Source: Bacteroidales bacterium (GTDB taxonomy: Bacteria > Bacteroidota > Bacteroidia > Bacteroidales > UBA10428). Taken from it: 64,000 nt of DNA. The DNA lies in the NCBI GenBank assembly GCA_035299085.1, contig DATGXG010000013.1, forward strand, positions 186,001-250,000, read 5' to 3'. This document shows positions 9,685-18,216 of the stretch, piece by piece (positions within the stretch are counted from its first letter, which is position 1; every line of letters starts with the position of its first letter). Below the pieces are notes generated by a model, which saw nothing but the letters and a program-made list of their open reading frames with translations, was not told the origin of the DNA and did no database searches. Both the position numbers and the translations under genes were made by a program.

Positions 9685-10371
9685 TCATTGATTAATCTTT
9701 TTCAACGATTCGTAACATTGGAAGTTCTGAACAACGTAAAGGGTGGGCATCTGGTTAAAGTCTGAATTTTCAAATTCAGCAGCTCCGCAGCCAAACTGCA
9801 GAGCGTCTTTTGAGAGGATATTCTTCCGGTGTTCTTTTGAATTCATCCAGCGTTTAATTTGGACATCGCAAAAAGAAAGGTAAGTATGAGGCTTAATGTA
9901 ATTCCCTTCCTTTGTGCGGCTGAATTTTCCCTGTCCCCGCAGGTAAACCGGTTCATCTGAGTTATATTTCAGTCCGAATCCTTCAATCAGGTTCTCTGCA
10001 AGGTAAGGATTGGCAATGTTACAGAGTTTTGCCCTGTCATTGGGAGTCTTCTTGCGGGGATCTTTTTCATTGATATGACTGAAAAATTTTCCTTTTACCA
10101 TATCATGGGCGTGCATTTCGGCTGTTTTTTCAAGTTCTGCAGAATATGTAAGAGGTTTAAGCCCGTATTTTACCCTTGTCTCGTTGGTCAAATAAAAGAT
10201 CAGTTCATTAATCTTACCATAATCGATATTGTCAAAATCAATTTCAACATTGAATTCCGGAACTTTCCTGAAATTCGTATAATCAATTCCCTTCTCATCA
10301 TAATGAACAGTTTGTGAATTAGCCTGTTGAAAGCTGAATATCATAAACAGGGCGATAGTATACCGGATCAT
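9685..10371 (-). CDS. Secreted CAP-domain (SCP/PR-1) protein
   Basis: The chosen start at 10371 gives MIRYTIALFMIFSFQQANSQ, a clean signal peptide; an ATG at 10392 adds seven residues. The mature part of about 208 residues is one CAP domain: NETRVKYGLKPLTYSAELEKTA, then HAHDMVKGKFFSH (the conserved His), ENLIEG (the conserved Glu) and WMNSKEHRKNILS (the signature helix and second His). Bacterial CAP proteins are exported and their substrates are mostly unknown. The gene stands alone between the sigma operon and a divergently read two-component pair. Confidence 0.85.
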   Translation of the reverse strand: MIRYTIALFMIFSFQQANSQTVHYDEKGIDYTNFRKVPEFNVEIDFDNIDYGKINELIFYLTNETRVKYGLKPLTYSAELEKTAEMHAHDMVKGKFFSHINEKDPRKKTPNDRAKLCNIANPYLAENLIEGFGLKYNSDEPVYLRGQGKFSRTKEGNYIKPHTYLSFCDVQIKRWMNSKEHRKNILSKDALQFGCGAAEFENSDFNQMPTLYVVQNFQCYESLKKINQ

Positions 10372-10476
10372 ATTAGCTGGAATATTGCACATAAAAGTAT
10401 TTCCTTTTTTCGTTAAGTACTACAAACAACGTGCTTAAGCAGTGAAAAGTATAGCTTAAAATACTAAATTGCATGT

Positions 10477-11928
10477 ATGAAACACATGGCTATAAAATTG
10501 CTCATTGCTGAACAAACCCCAGGGAACTGGAGTGAATTTGAAAGCGGTTTCAGCATAAAGCAGGTTAGTTCAATAGCCGAAGTCAGAAGCAAAGTTAAAA
10601 GCGTTGATTACGAAATAGTTATAACCGATTATTTTTTGAAAGACGGCGTTTGTATCGATTTCTTCAAAGAGCTTGAGAATATACCTGTGATCGTTATGGT
10701 GCCTGAAGGGGATGCCGAAGCGGCTTTGATATCCGTGAAGACAGGGGCCTCTGATTTTCTGGTTAAAGACAAAGGATGTTATTATATGAAATTTCTCCCT
10801 TTGAGGATAAACCGGTCGCTCGAGATGAAAAACCAGGCAGATGAGCTCAAAAAGTACCGATACCAGCTTGAAAATATAGTTGAGGAAAGAACAATTGAGC
10901 TGATTGACATGTACACCAAACTCCAGGAAAGCGAAACTAATTTCAGAAACATTTTTAACAGTTCAAGCGAAGGAATTATCATTACCGATAGTGAAATGAA
11001 ATTCATAGAGGCCAATGATGCCGTCCTGAATCAGATGGGCGTCAGTAAGCAGTTCCTGGCCACTCATGAACTTAGTAATTATGTTGTGCCTGAGTACCAT
11101 AAGGTTTTATATGAAAAGCTGGAGATCGTTAAATCCGGTAACCCGACCGGGAGTTTTGAACTTGAAATTATATCCCCCTCCAATGGATCATTAATGCCTT
11201 ATGAATTCAGTTGTGTACCAATAATATTCAACCAGGGTAATGCTATATTGGCTATTATGCATGATATAACCGAGCGAAAGAATCATGCAAGAAAACTGTT
11301 TGAAACCATTATCCAGACTGAAGAGGAAGAAAGGAAAAGAATCGCGAGTGATCTTCATGATGAGATCGGTCCGCTGATTTCTGCCCTTAAAATATTCACC
11401 ACTTCGTTTATTGAGGCCACCAATTCAGATAAAAAAGACAAACTGGCCCAAAAAATGGGTACAATAGTCAGGGAGGTGATTGATTCAATTAAAACCATTT
11501 CGAATGACATGAGCCCGCATGTTTTAATGAATTTCGGTCTTCATGCGGCTATTGTAAATTTTATTGATCTGTTTACACGCAGCATCAAAATTAAGTTTAA
11601 ATCGAATATTGAAAGCATCAGGTTTCCGGAAACCATTGAATCCCTGATATACCGTATTTATAAGGAACTGCTTAATAATACTGTAAAACATGCCCATGCC
11701 CGTGAAGTAGATATTCATATTGAATATGTCAATGATCACCTTATTTGCAGTTATCGGGACGATGGGATAGGATTCGACTGGAATCAACAGACTCAGATGC
11801 CGGCAAAAGGTATGGGTATTAATAATATTATTACGAGAATCCGCTCACTTGGCGGAGATTTTACAGTAAAATCCGAACCAGATAAAGGATTTGCTATTAT
11901 TTTTGAATTACAAACGATACATAAATGA
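10477..11928 (+). CDS. Sensor histidine kinase with N-terminal degenerate receiver and PAS domain
   Basis: The domain order in this 483-residue protein is a receiver-like domain (about 4-120), a coiled coil (120-155), a PAS domain (about 150-270), a HisKA_3 dimerisation domain with the phosphorylatable His294 in SDLHDEIGP, and a HATPase domain (N box NNTVKHAHA, DDGIGFDW, GMGINNI). No transmembrane segment is visible, so it is cytosolic. The receiver keeps Asp51 (VITDYF) and a Lys (FLVKDK) but has lost the usual N-terminal Asp pair (LLIAEQ), so its phosphorylation is doubtful. The stop overlaps the start of the NarL-type regulator gene (ATGA), so the two are a translationally coupled two-component system. 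Confidence 0.9.
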   Translation: MKHMAIKLLIAEQTPGNWSEFESGFSIKQVSSIAEVRSKVKSVDYEIVITDYFLKDGVCIDFFKELENIPVIVMVPEGDAEAALISVKTGASDFLVKDKGCYYMKFLPLRINRSLEMKNQADELKKYRYQLENIVEERTIELIDMYTKLQESETNFRNIFNSSSEGIIITDSEMKFIEANDAVLNQMGVSKQFLATHELSNYVVPEYHKVLYEKLEIVKSGNPTGSFELEIISPSNGSLMPYEFSCVPIIFNQGNAILAIMHDITERKNHARKLFETIIQTEEEERKRIASDLHDEIGPLISALKIFTTSFIEATNSDKKDKLAQKMGTIVREVIDSIKTISNDMSPHVLMNFGLHAAIVNFIDLFTRSIKIKFKSNIESIRFPETIESLIYRIYKELLNNTVKHAHAREVDIHIEYVNDHLICSYRDDGIGFDWNQQTQMPAKGMGINNIITRIRSLGGDFTVKSEPDKGFAIIFELQTIHK

Positions 11929-12572
11929 CTTCAGACAGGAAATCAAAAGTTATTATAGCCGACGATCACACCTTATTCAGGCAGGGATTAAAATTGATTC
12001 TCGAAGATTTAGATAATATTGAAGTTGTCGCTGATGTCGCGAACGGAAAGGAATTGGTTGAGATTACGCATCAGCTTAATCCCGATCTCATCATAATGGA
12101 TATTAATATGCCGCAGGTGAACGGCATAGAAGCCAGCAGGATTTTGCTACATGAAAATCCCGAACTTAAAATACTCGTTGTTTCGATGTATGGCGATGAG
12201 CAATACTATAACAGCGTAATCGAAAATGGTGTAAAGGGATTTATCCTGAAGGATGCTGAAAACACCGAATTACGTGCTGCGGTTAATCTTATACTCAGTG
12301 GCAAAACCTATTTTTCACAGGAATTACTTTTGAAACTGATAAGAAACAGAAAAAACAGCAACCAGATTGTTCTCACGCAACGTGAACGGCAAATCCTGGA
12401 ACTGATTTGCCAGGGAATGAATTCGTCCGAGATAGCGGGCAAACTGTTTTTAAGTGAACGTACTATTGAAAATCATCGTGCAAACCTGCTCGACAAGACC
12501 GGGTGCAGAAATTCGCTTTCGCTTGTATTGTACGCATTCAGGAACAACCTGGTTGACCCAGGAAACAGTTAA
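11925..12572 (+). CDS. NarL/LuxR-family response regulator
   Basis: The 215-residue protein has an N-terminal receiver (acidic pair in IIADDH, phospho-acceptor Asp in LIIMDINMPQ at about residue 58, Lys in FILKDAE). Its C-terminal LuxR helix-turn-helix starts at LTQRERQILELICQG and includes ERTIENHRANLLDK. Its ATG overlaps the stop of the upstream kinase gene (ATGA), which identifies the kinase as its partner. It would bind DNA as a phosphorylated dimer. Its targets are not evident from the window. Confidence 0.94.
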   Translation: MTSDRKSKVIIADDHTLFRQGLKLILEDLDNIEVVADVANGKELVEITHQLNPDLIIMDINMPQVNGIEASRILLHENPELKILVVSMYGDEQYYNSVIENGVKGFILKDAENTELRAAVNLILSGKTYFSQELLLKLIRNRKNSNQIVLTQRERQILELICQGMNSSEIAGKLFLSERTIENHRANLLDKTGCRNSLSLVLYAFRNNLVDPGNS

Positions 12573-12575
12573 ATA

Positions 12576-12653
12576 GTTTGAGGTTTGAGGTTTGAAGTTT
12601 AAAACAATATAAACAACATCAAACTTCAAACTTCAAACCTTAAACATCAAACC
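12576..12653. repeat. Long hairpin made of inverted 7-bp tandem units
   Basis: The left arm (12576-12600) is GTTTGAG GTTTGAG GTTTGAA GTTT. The right arm (12621-12645) is AAACTTC AAACTTC AAACCTT AAAC, the reverse complement with three mismatches over 25 bp. A 20-nt A/T-rich loop separates them. It ends 1 bp before the DUF456 start codon. The arms are themselves tandem arrays, the same design as at 56904-57050 but with another unit. Confidence 0.75.
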
Positions 12654-12654
12654 A

Positions 12655-13173
12655 ATGGATTATTTGCTAGCGATTTTAGCCCTAATCTGCATACTGGCCG
12701 GAATTGCGGGAAGCATTCTGCCGGGTCTTCCGGGTCCGCCGGTGAGTTACCTGGGACTTCTTCTGATACACTGGTCACGCTTTGCTCAATTCTCAACCCG
12801 TACACTGATCATATGGGCCGTTGTGATAGCGGTCGTTGCCGTGCTTGATTATGTGGTGCCTGTATGGGGAACCAAAATGTACGGCGGCACCAAAGCCGGC
12901 CTTCGCGGAAGCACTGTGGGTCTCATCATTGGCATGATTCTCTTGCCTTTGCTGGGTATAACACTCGGACCTTTAGGCATCCTGGGAATTATCGGAGGTC
13001 CGTTTGCAGGAGCGTGGATCGGCGAGCTACTTGCAGGCAAGGACTCACAAAAGGCATTGCGCTCAGCATTCGGATCTTTTATTGGTTTCCTTGCTGGCAC
13101 AATGATGAAAGTGGCTGTGAGCCTGGTGCTGGCTGTGATGTATTTCAAAGCCATTTTCCAGGCTATTTTCTGA
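12655..13173 (+). CDS. DUF456 family integral membrane protein
   Basis: The 172-residue protein is highly hydrophobic and rich in glycine and proline. Segments near 4-22, 38-60, 80-115 and 145-170 can cross the membrane, with GSILPGLPGPPVSYLGLLL near the N-terminus and a Gly-rich GGPFAGAWIGELLAG motif. This matches the DUF456 family, whose function is not known. The TGA stop directly abuts the stop of the convergent argF gene, with no base between them. No operon partner is obvious. Confidence 0.85.
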   Translation: MDYLLAILALICILAGIAGSILPGLPGPPVSYLGLLLIHWSRFAQFSTRTLIIWAVVIAVVAVLDYVVPVWGTKMYGGTKAGLRGSTVGLIIGMILLPLLGITLGPLGILGIIGGPFAGAWIGELLAGKDSQKALRSAFGSFIGFLAGTMMKVAVSLVLAVMYFKAIFQAIF

Positions 13174-14175
13174 CTAAGCGCCCAGTGTGGCTACCATTAC
13201 GGCCTTGATTGTATGTACACGGTTTTCAGCCTGGTCGAAAACAATGGATGCCGGTGATTCAAACACATCATCTGTAACCTCAAGAGCTTCCAGACCGAAT
13301 TTCTGGTACATCTCCTCCCCTACTTTTGTATTCCGGTCATGAAATGCAGGCAAACAATGCAGGAATTTCACTTTTTTGTTTCCGGTAAGATTTAGAACTT
13401 TCTGGTTGACCTGGTAAGGAAGAAGGAGTTTTACCCTTTCAGCCCATACAGAAGCAGGTTCTCCCATGGATACCCATACATCGGTATAAAGAAAATCAAC
13501 ATCTTTCACAGCTGTGGCGATATCTTCGGTAATTGTTATTATAGCTCCGGTTGCTGAAGCAATTTCTCTGCATGTTTTAACAAGATCTTCAGAAGGATGG
13601 CATAGTTTGGGCGCTGCGGCACGAAAATCAATACCCATTTTGGCACAACCCACCATCAATGAATTGCCCATATTATTACGGGCATCCCCAAGATAACAGA
13701 ACTTAATTTTATTCAAGGGTTTATCACTGTATTCAATCATCGTCATGAGATCGGCCAGTATCTGTGTCGGATGAAATTCATTTGTCAATCCGTTCCACAC
13801 AGGAACACCCGAATAACGGGCGAGCTGATCAACAATATCCTGTCCGTGTCCCCTGTATTCAATACCGTCAAACATTCTACCCAGCACACGGGCAGTATCC
13901 TTTACCGACTCCTTATGCCCTATCTGAGAGCTTACAGGATCGAGATAGGTCACATGAGCACCCTGGTCGTGTGCGGCCACTTCGAAGGCACAACGTGTAC
14001 GGGTGGATGTTTTTTCGAATATAAGGGCAATATTTTTGCCCTGCAACCTTGGTTGTTCAGTACCACTGTACTTGGCTTTTTTAAGTTCGAACGATAGATC
14101 AAGTAAAAAACGAATTTCTTCCGGTGTGAAATCAAGCAATTTCAGGAAATTCCGGTTACGAAGATTAAAGGGCAT
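13174..14175 (-). CDS. argF: Ornithine carbamoyltransferase
   Basis: The enzyme makes citrulline from ornithine and carbamoyl phosphate in arginine biosynthesis. Starting at 14175 ([20 protein letters not shown]) gives 333 residues, the normal family length; a further in-frame ATG at 14205 lies on top of the putative -7 box and is less likely. Carbamoyl phosphate is bound by STRTR (57-61) and by the HPTQ motif. HCLPAFH near the C-terminus is the ornithine/carbamoyl phosphate signature of true ornithine carbamoyltransferases. The related N-acetylornithine and N-succinylornithine enzymes of Bacteroides usually differ here, so plain ornithine seems the more likely substrate, but this needs alignment. 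Confidence 0.88.
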   Translation of the reverse strand: MPFNLRNRNFLKLLDFTPEEIRFLLDLSFELKKAKYSGTEQPRLQGKNIALIFEKTSTRTRCAFEVAAHDQGAHVTYLDPVSSQIGHKESVKDTARVLGRMFDGIEYRGHGQDIVDQLARYSGVPVWNGLTNEFHPTQILADLMTMIEYSDKPLNKIKFCYLGDARNNMGNSLMVGCAKMGIDFRAAAPKLCHPSEDLVKTCREIASATGAIITITEDIATAVKDVDFLYTDVWVSMGEPASVWAERVKLLLPYQVNQKVLNLTGNKKVKFLHCLPAFHDRNTKVGEEMYQKFGLEALEVTDDVFESPASIVFDQAENRVHTIKAVMVATLGA

Positions 14176-14202
14176 AATTAATAATTTTATAGGTTTTTCA
14201 GC

Positions 14203-14211
14203 CAAAGTATA
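14203..14211 (-). promoter_or_regulatory. Putative -7 box for argF
   Basis: On the minus strand this reads TATACTTTG, the TAnnTTTG consensus with one extra central base. Transcription would begin near 14197, which favours the argF start at 14175. The rest of the divergent 264-bp gap to the next gene is A/T-rich, and I see no other structure in it. Confidence 0.35.
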
Positions 14212-14439
14212 GAAGACAAATGTAGTGAAACCCGGCCAATAATGGCTATGATATTTATCATAGAATGTATTTATATACTTTTTTATTTAATAATTATTCC
14301 ATTCAATATTTCATTCGGATTATTTCACAAGTCAATTAAAAATAGCAGTTCAGCAAATAAACTAAGGTGATTTATCAATCGGGGCAAACCTGAAGATGTA
14401 AATACCGTACATAGATAAAAGTCACTTACTCAAAATTAC

Positions 14440-15123
14440 ATGACCAAACAACTTGCGACCTTTTTATCTGCACTGATCATCTTGTCAGTTTCATCGTGTC
14501 GCATGGAATCCGCAAAGAGTGGCATTACTTCAGGCAGAATTGACTACAGGATTACTTATCTGAACAATGATCTTGATAAAAGGATGCAGAATATTCTCCC
14601 CTCCCGTATGCGGCTGTTATTTAATGAAAAGCAAGCGTCGAATAATATTGAAGGGTTTATGGGAATGTATAAACTGAATGCATTTACAAACTTTAATACC
14701 CGGAAATGTTCTACAATCCTGAAGGTACTGGATAAACACTATTTCTTTAAAGGAAGCAGGGATGAATCGATGTGCTGTTTTGACCCTATGGATGGCATGA
14801 TTATTAAGGAAACGGAGGAAACCAAACAAATTGCCGGTTTCTTATGTAAAAGAGCGCTTGTCACATTGCCCTCTTCTGGGGATACTTTTTCCATTTATTA
14901 CACAAATGAAATTACACTCAGGCATCCTAATGCCACCAATCCATACAAAGAAATAAAAGGTGTTCTGATGGAATTTGAATTGCAGTTGTTGCATCTTAAA
15001 ATGCGATTTGTGGCCGACAAGTATACAAAGCTTGAAGGTGAAATTGAATGCAAACCTGAAAAGACCAGCAAGGAAGTCAGCAGAAACCAGATGACACAGA
15101 TACTTAATAAGCTAATGGATTAA
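14440..15123 (+). CDS. Lipoprotein of unknown function (DUF4412/GLPGLI-like)
   Basis: Residues 1-20 form a lipoprotein signal with lipobox LSVSSC (Cys20). The mature 207 residues are mostly beta-strand (GRIDYRITYLNND, LLFNEKQASN, and a TKQIAGFLCKRALV segment). That layout recalls the GLPGLI/DUF4412 proteins of Bacteroidota, in which a strand-rich domain contains a motif about modified peptides being 'removed from' a precursor. I cannot confirm the family. The gene is followed after 2 bp by the convergent outer-membrane barrel gene. Confidence 0.6.
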   Translation: MTKQLATFLSALIILSVSSCRMESAKSGITSGRIDYRITYLNNDLDKRMQNILPSRMRLLFNEKQASNNIEGFMGMYKLNAFTNFNTRKCSTILKVLDKHYFFKGSRDESMCCFDPMDGMIIKETEETKQIAGFLCKRALVTLPSSGDTFSIYYTNEITLRHPNATNPYKEIKGVLMEFELQLLHLKMRFVADKYTKLEGEIECKPEKTSKEVSRNQMTQILNKLMD

Positions 15124-15125
15124 AC

Positions 15126-17030
15126 CTACCTGTAGGGTACAATTTCAGGTTTATCAGGCAGAAAGTCATTCAGTTTAAGTCCCGGCTCATAATCAATAAC
15201 AAAATACCTGGCCGTTCCCCCGCTTGGTTTGCCGGGATAAAAAGAAAAACGGATAACAAACGTATCAAAAATCAGTTGTTCGTTTTTAATTCTCAATCCG
15301 AAGTTTAGTCCAGAAAACAACCTTGAATCGGAGAACCGTTCATAATCCCTCTTAAGATAACCCAGATCGAGTCCGCCGAAAATACCGAAATGAAAGCCGA
15401 ATAAAACATAAGGCGTAAATACAACCGATTCAAGGTTAAGTACAATTTTGTCATTACCTCTGAGGGAAGTATTAATAAGACCCAGGATACCATATTCATC
15501 ACTGATACTGATAAACTCTCCGGGGTATCTGTTGATACCGCTGACATAGTTAAAGTTGATAAAATTCCTGTATTTGAAACGATGATATTCATGAAGCTTT
15601 GTGAAATACCGGACAGCAAACTTGAAAACTCCCTGTTCGTATATCCCGTTGTTTAGGAAGGTACCTGCCCTGACCTGGCCGTATAAATAGGAATTATCTT
15701 TTAAATACATACCGTATGATGCACCAAATGAAAGGTAAGGCATGTAAGTACTTTTTAGCCGTGTAATTCCGGGCGTTATATCGAAAAGGAATCCGAAAGG
15801 CACATCCTCAGGCCTGCCGAAGGTATAGATCAACCGGTCCTTTTTAAAGCCCTGTCCCGTTATACCGGCGGAAAAGAGGAGTGTAGTCCTGTCAATGAAT
15901 GGGTAAAGATATTTTGATTCAATATCAGGAGGAACAATATTCTGGTACATGTTCATCCGCGCTGACAGGTAGAATCCGGACCGGATACTATGTGAACGCA
16001 TATTAAAAGGAATCACTATCCGGCCTGCCCAGAGATCGGTGCTGTTGTATTTAACCGAAGTATCTTTAAACAGGGTATCCACCATATCGACATTGCGTGT
16101 GATACTTGTTTGTTCAAACGATATACCACCTGCATTGCGTATTACAAGAGCTTTAAAATCGCGGCTCAGACTCAGCTGGTAAGTCTCCTGGTTCCACCTG
16201 CGAATATATTCCACTTTACCTGTAGTGAACGTCCTTCTTATATTGGGAGATATATATGAAAGCCGGTATCCCAGGAGTGGTGAGTGTGCCGGATCCACAT
16301 AGGTTGTTAAATCAAGATGATGGCCCATACCCAGCACATTGTGATGTGAAAGATCTAGTGAAACAACACCCGGATTGATAAGGTCAGCCTGTATTCCAAA
16401 AGGAAATTTATCCTGTGTGAGCAAAATCAAGTCAATTGAATCGGAATTACCGGGTACCGGTTTGGGTATAAATCGGGCATCCATTAGAAAGGACAATTCC
16501 CTCAGTATCCTTTCATTTTCGGCCGCCTGAAAAACATCGAGTATATCACCCGGATGAATGATCAGGTAACGTTTCAGCAGGTTTTCTTTTGTATCTTTAT
16601 GCCAGGCATTTACGGTCCTTTCAATCCATGTTCCGGCTTTATACATAGTGTCGGTAACATCCGGGGAGAACATATCAATATGGCGAAATTCAATATTCCT
16701 GATAATTTTGCCATCCATGGCTGCAAGGCCTGTGTTGGTCGTGGGAATTTTTTGTTTTTCAGGAGTGCTTTTGATGATCAGGTTATACAATTCTTTTTTT
16801 AGCCGTGTATTGTTGTTTTTGAAAAGAACACTGTCAATTGGCTTGTTTGACCATTTTTCAAGAGTCGTATCCGGAATTGCCGTGCGAACAACCGTATCGA
16901 TTTTTTCAACAATTTTTTCAATGATGCCGGTAGTATCGGTATCGGCTTTTTGAGCGGATACACCCATAAAGCAGCATGCCAGGGCAAAACATGCTGCAAG
17001 ACGGAGAAACCGTAATTCTGATCCTGTCAT
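15126..17030 (-). CDS. Outer-membrane beta-barrel protein with POTRA-like N-terminus (BamA/surface-antigen type)
   Basis: The start at 17030 (MTGSELRFLRLAACFALACC) gives a signal peptide ending near SAQKAD; an ATG at 17051 adds seven residues. Residues about 95-200 resemble a POTRA segment (IIRNIEFRHIDMFSPDV, then a step with ILRELSFLMDARFIPKPV). From about 215 to the end the chain alternates polar and hydrophobic residues with many aromatic girdle positions and ends in YEPGLKLND...PYR, consistent with a 16-strand barrel. It is probably an outer-membrane assembly or transport protein of the Omp85 type, smaller than BamA. The partner is unknown. Confidence 0.7.
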   Translation of the reverse strand: MTGSELRFLRLAACFALACCFMGVSAQKADTDTTGIIEKIVEKIDTVVRTAIPDTTLEKWSNKPIDSVLFKNNNTRLKKELYNLIIKSTPEKQKIPTTNTGLAAMDGKIIRNIEFRHIDMFSPDVTDTMYKAGTWIERTVNAWHKDTKENLLKRYLIIHPGDILDVFQAAENERILRELSFLMDARFIPKPVPGNSDSIDLILLTQDKFPFGIQADLINPGVVSLDLSHHNVLGMGHHLDLTTYVDPAHSPLLGYRLSYISPNIRRTFTTGKVEYIRRWNQETYQLSLSRDFKALVIRNAGGISFEQTSITRNVDMVDTLFKDTSVKYNSTDLWAGRIVIPFNMRSHSIRSGFYLSARMNMYQNIVPPDIESKYLYPFIDRTTLLFSAGITGQGFKKDRLIYTFGRPEDVPFGFLFDITPGITRLKSTYMPYLSFGASYGMYLKDNSYLYGQVRAGTFLNNGIYEQGVFKFAVRYFTKLHEYHRFKYRNFINFNYVSGINRYPGEFISISDEYGILGLINTSLRGNDKIVLNLESVVFTPYVLFGFHFGIFGGLDLGYLKRDYERFSDSRLFSGLNFGLRIKNEQLIFDTFVIRFSFYPGKPSGGTARYFVIDYEPGLKLNDFLPDKPEIVPYR

Positions 17031-17142
17031 TCTCTTATATATCAGCCTCAATTTGAAAAGGTATCCGGGTAAAATTAATATTTTTTAACGCTCAGGATTT
17101 TAATAATGTCAAAGGCTTTTATCGCACCAAAACATAAATGAT

Positions 17143-17150
17143 TAAATTTG
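17143..17150 (+). promoter_or_regulatory. Putative -7 promoter box (TAAATTTG)
   Basis: This is a full TAnnTTTG match with TTTT at 17117-17120, 22 bp upstream, as a weak -33. The transcription start near 17156 lies downstream of the ATG at 17138, so the next gene should begin at the ATG at 17183. Confidence 0.5.
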
Positions 17151-17182
17151 TGCCGTTGGAAAAAAACGTGGTCACGTTCATA

Positions 17183-18214
17183 ATGTTTAAGAAAGCCCTT
17201 AATATTTTAAAATACCTCGCGTTCCTCGGTGTAGGAGTATTCGTATTTTGGTGGGTTTATAAAGATGAACCTGTTTCAATTTACAAAGAGGCGTTTAAAA
17301 ATCTTAATTACTGGTGGATTGCAGTGTCTGTGCTGTTGAATATTTTCTCACAGATTTCCAGAGCCATGCGCTGGAATATGCTGATCCGGCCAATGGGTTA
17401 TAAACCGAAGCTTTACAATTCATATTTTGCCGTTGTTCTGTTATATTTCGTTAACCTCATCCTGCCGAGGGCCGGGGAAGTCTTCCGCTGTACCATCCTT
17501 ACTCGATACGAAAAAATTCCGTTTGCCAAACTGGCCGGTACCGTATTTGTTGAAAGAATGGCCGATTTCATCACCCTGATGATCCTCGCTTTCATTATCA
17601 TTCTGAGCCAGTTCGGGGTTTTTGTTTCTTTCTTTAACAGCCATGAAGATGTTAAGCAGAATCTATTATCGTTGTTTTCGGCCCGGAATATCATTATTGG
17701 TTTTGCTGTTCTTTTTTCATTAATCCTTATTCTGATTTTGTTCAACCGTTATTTCAGAAAGAAAGATTCAGGCGGAAATTCGTTTTTAAAACGATTCAGG
17801 TTAATCCGGCAGAATTTCGTTACCGGTATAAAATCGGTTGCCATGCTTGAAAACAAATGGCTTTTTATAGGCCATACAGCTTTCATATTTATTATGTGGC
17901 TTTTTATGCTTTACGTGATTTTCCTTGCTTTCGGACCCACATCTCAGCTTTCCATACTAACAGGGATGATTACTTTCCTGATGGGCGGACTTGCCATGCT
18001 CGCTCCTGTACAGGGCGGAATTGGGCCATGGCATTTCATGGTATACGAAACCCTTTTTATTTATGGAATTGATAAAGCAGATGGAAAGATATTTGCACTA
18101 ATAGCCCATTCTTCAACCAATTTGATTTACCTATTCCTTGGTATTGCTGCATTTGCAATACTTCCCATAATTAACAGACCTGTAAAAGAGCCAACCACCG
18201 AAAAGGCTGAGTAA
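17183..18214 (+). CDS. YbhN/UPF0104 (lysylphosphatidylglycerol synthase-type flippase) membrane protein
   Basis: From MFKKALNILKYLAFLG the protein is 343 residues with about eight hydrophobic helices. It has the motifs usual for the LPG_synthase_TM/UPF0104 family: RAMRWNMLIRPMG, VNLILPRAGEVFRC, and GGLAMLAPVQGGIGPWHFMV near the C-terminus. Members either flip lysyl-phosphatidylglycerol or move other lipids; the aminoacyl-transfer domain is absent here. The longer ORF start at 17138 is rejected because the -7 box lies after it. The stop is 2 bp from the stop of the convergent MG2-like gene. Confidence 0.85.
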   Translation: MFKKALNILKYLAFLGVGVFVFWWVYKDEPVSIYKEAFKNLNYWWIAVSVLLNIFSQISRAMRWNMLIRPMGYKPKLYNSYFAVVLLYFVNLILPRAGEVFRCTILTRYEKIPFAKLAGTVFVERMADFITLMILAFIIILSQFGVFVSFFNSHEDVKQNLLSLFSARNIIIGFAVLFSLILILILFNRYFRKKDSGGNSFLKRFRLIRQNFVTGIKSVAMLENKWLFIGHTAFIFIMWLFMLYVIFLAFGPTSQLSILTGMITFLMGGLAMLAPVQGGIGPWHFMVYETLFIYGIDKADGKIFALIAHSSTNLIYLFLGIAAFAILPIINRPVKEPTTEKAE

Positions 18215-18216
18215 CT

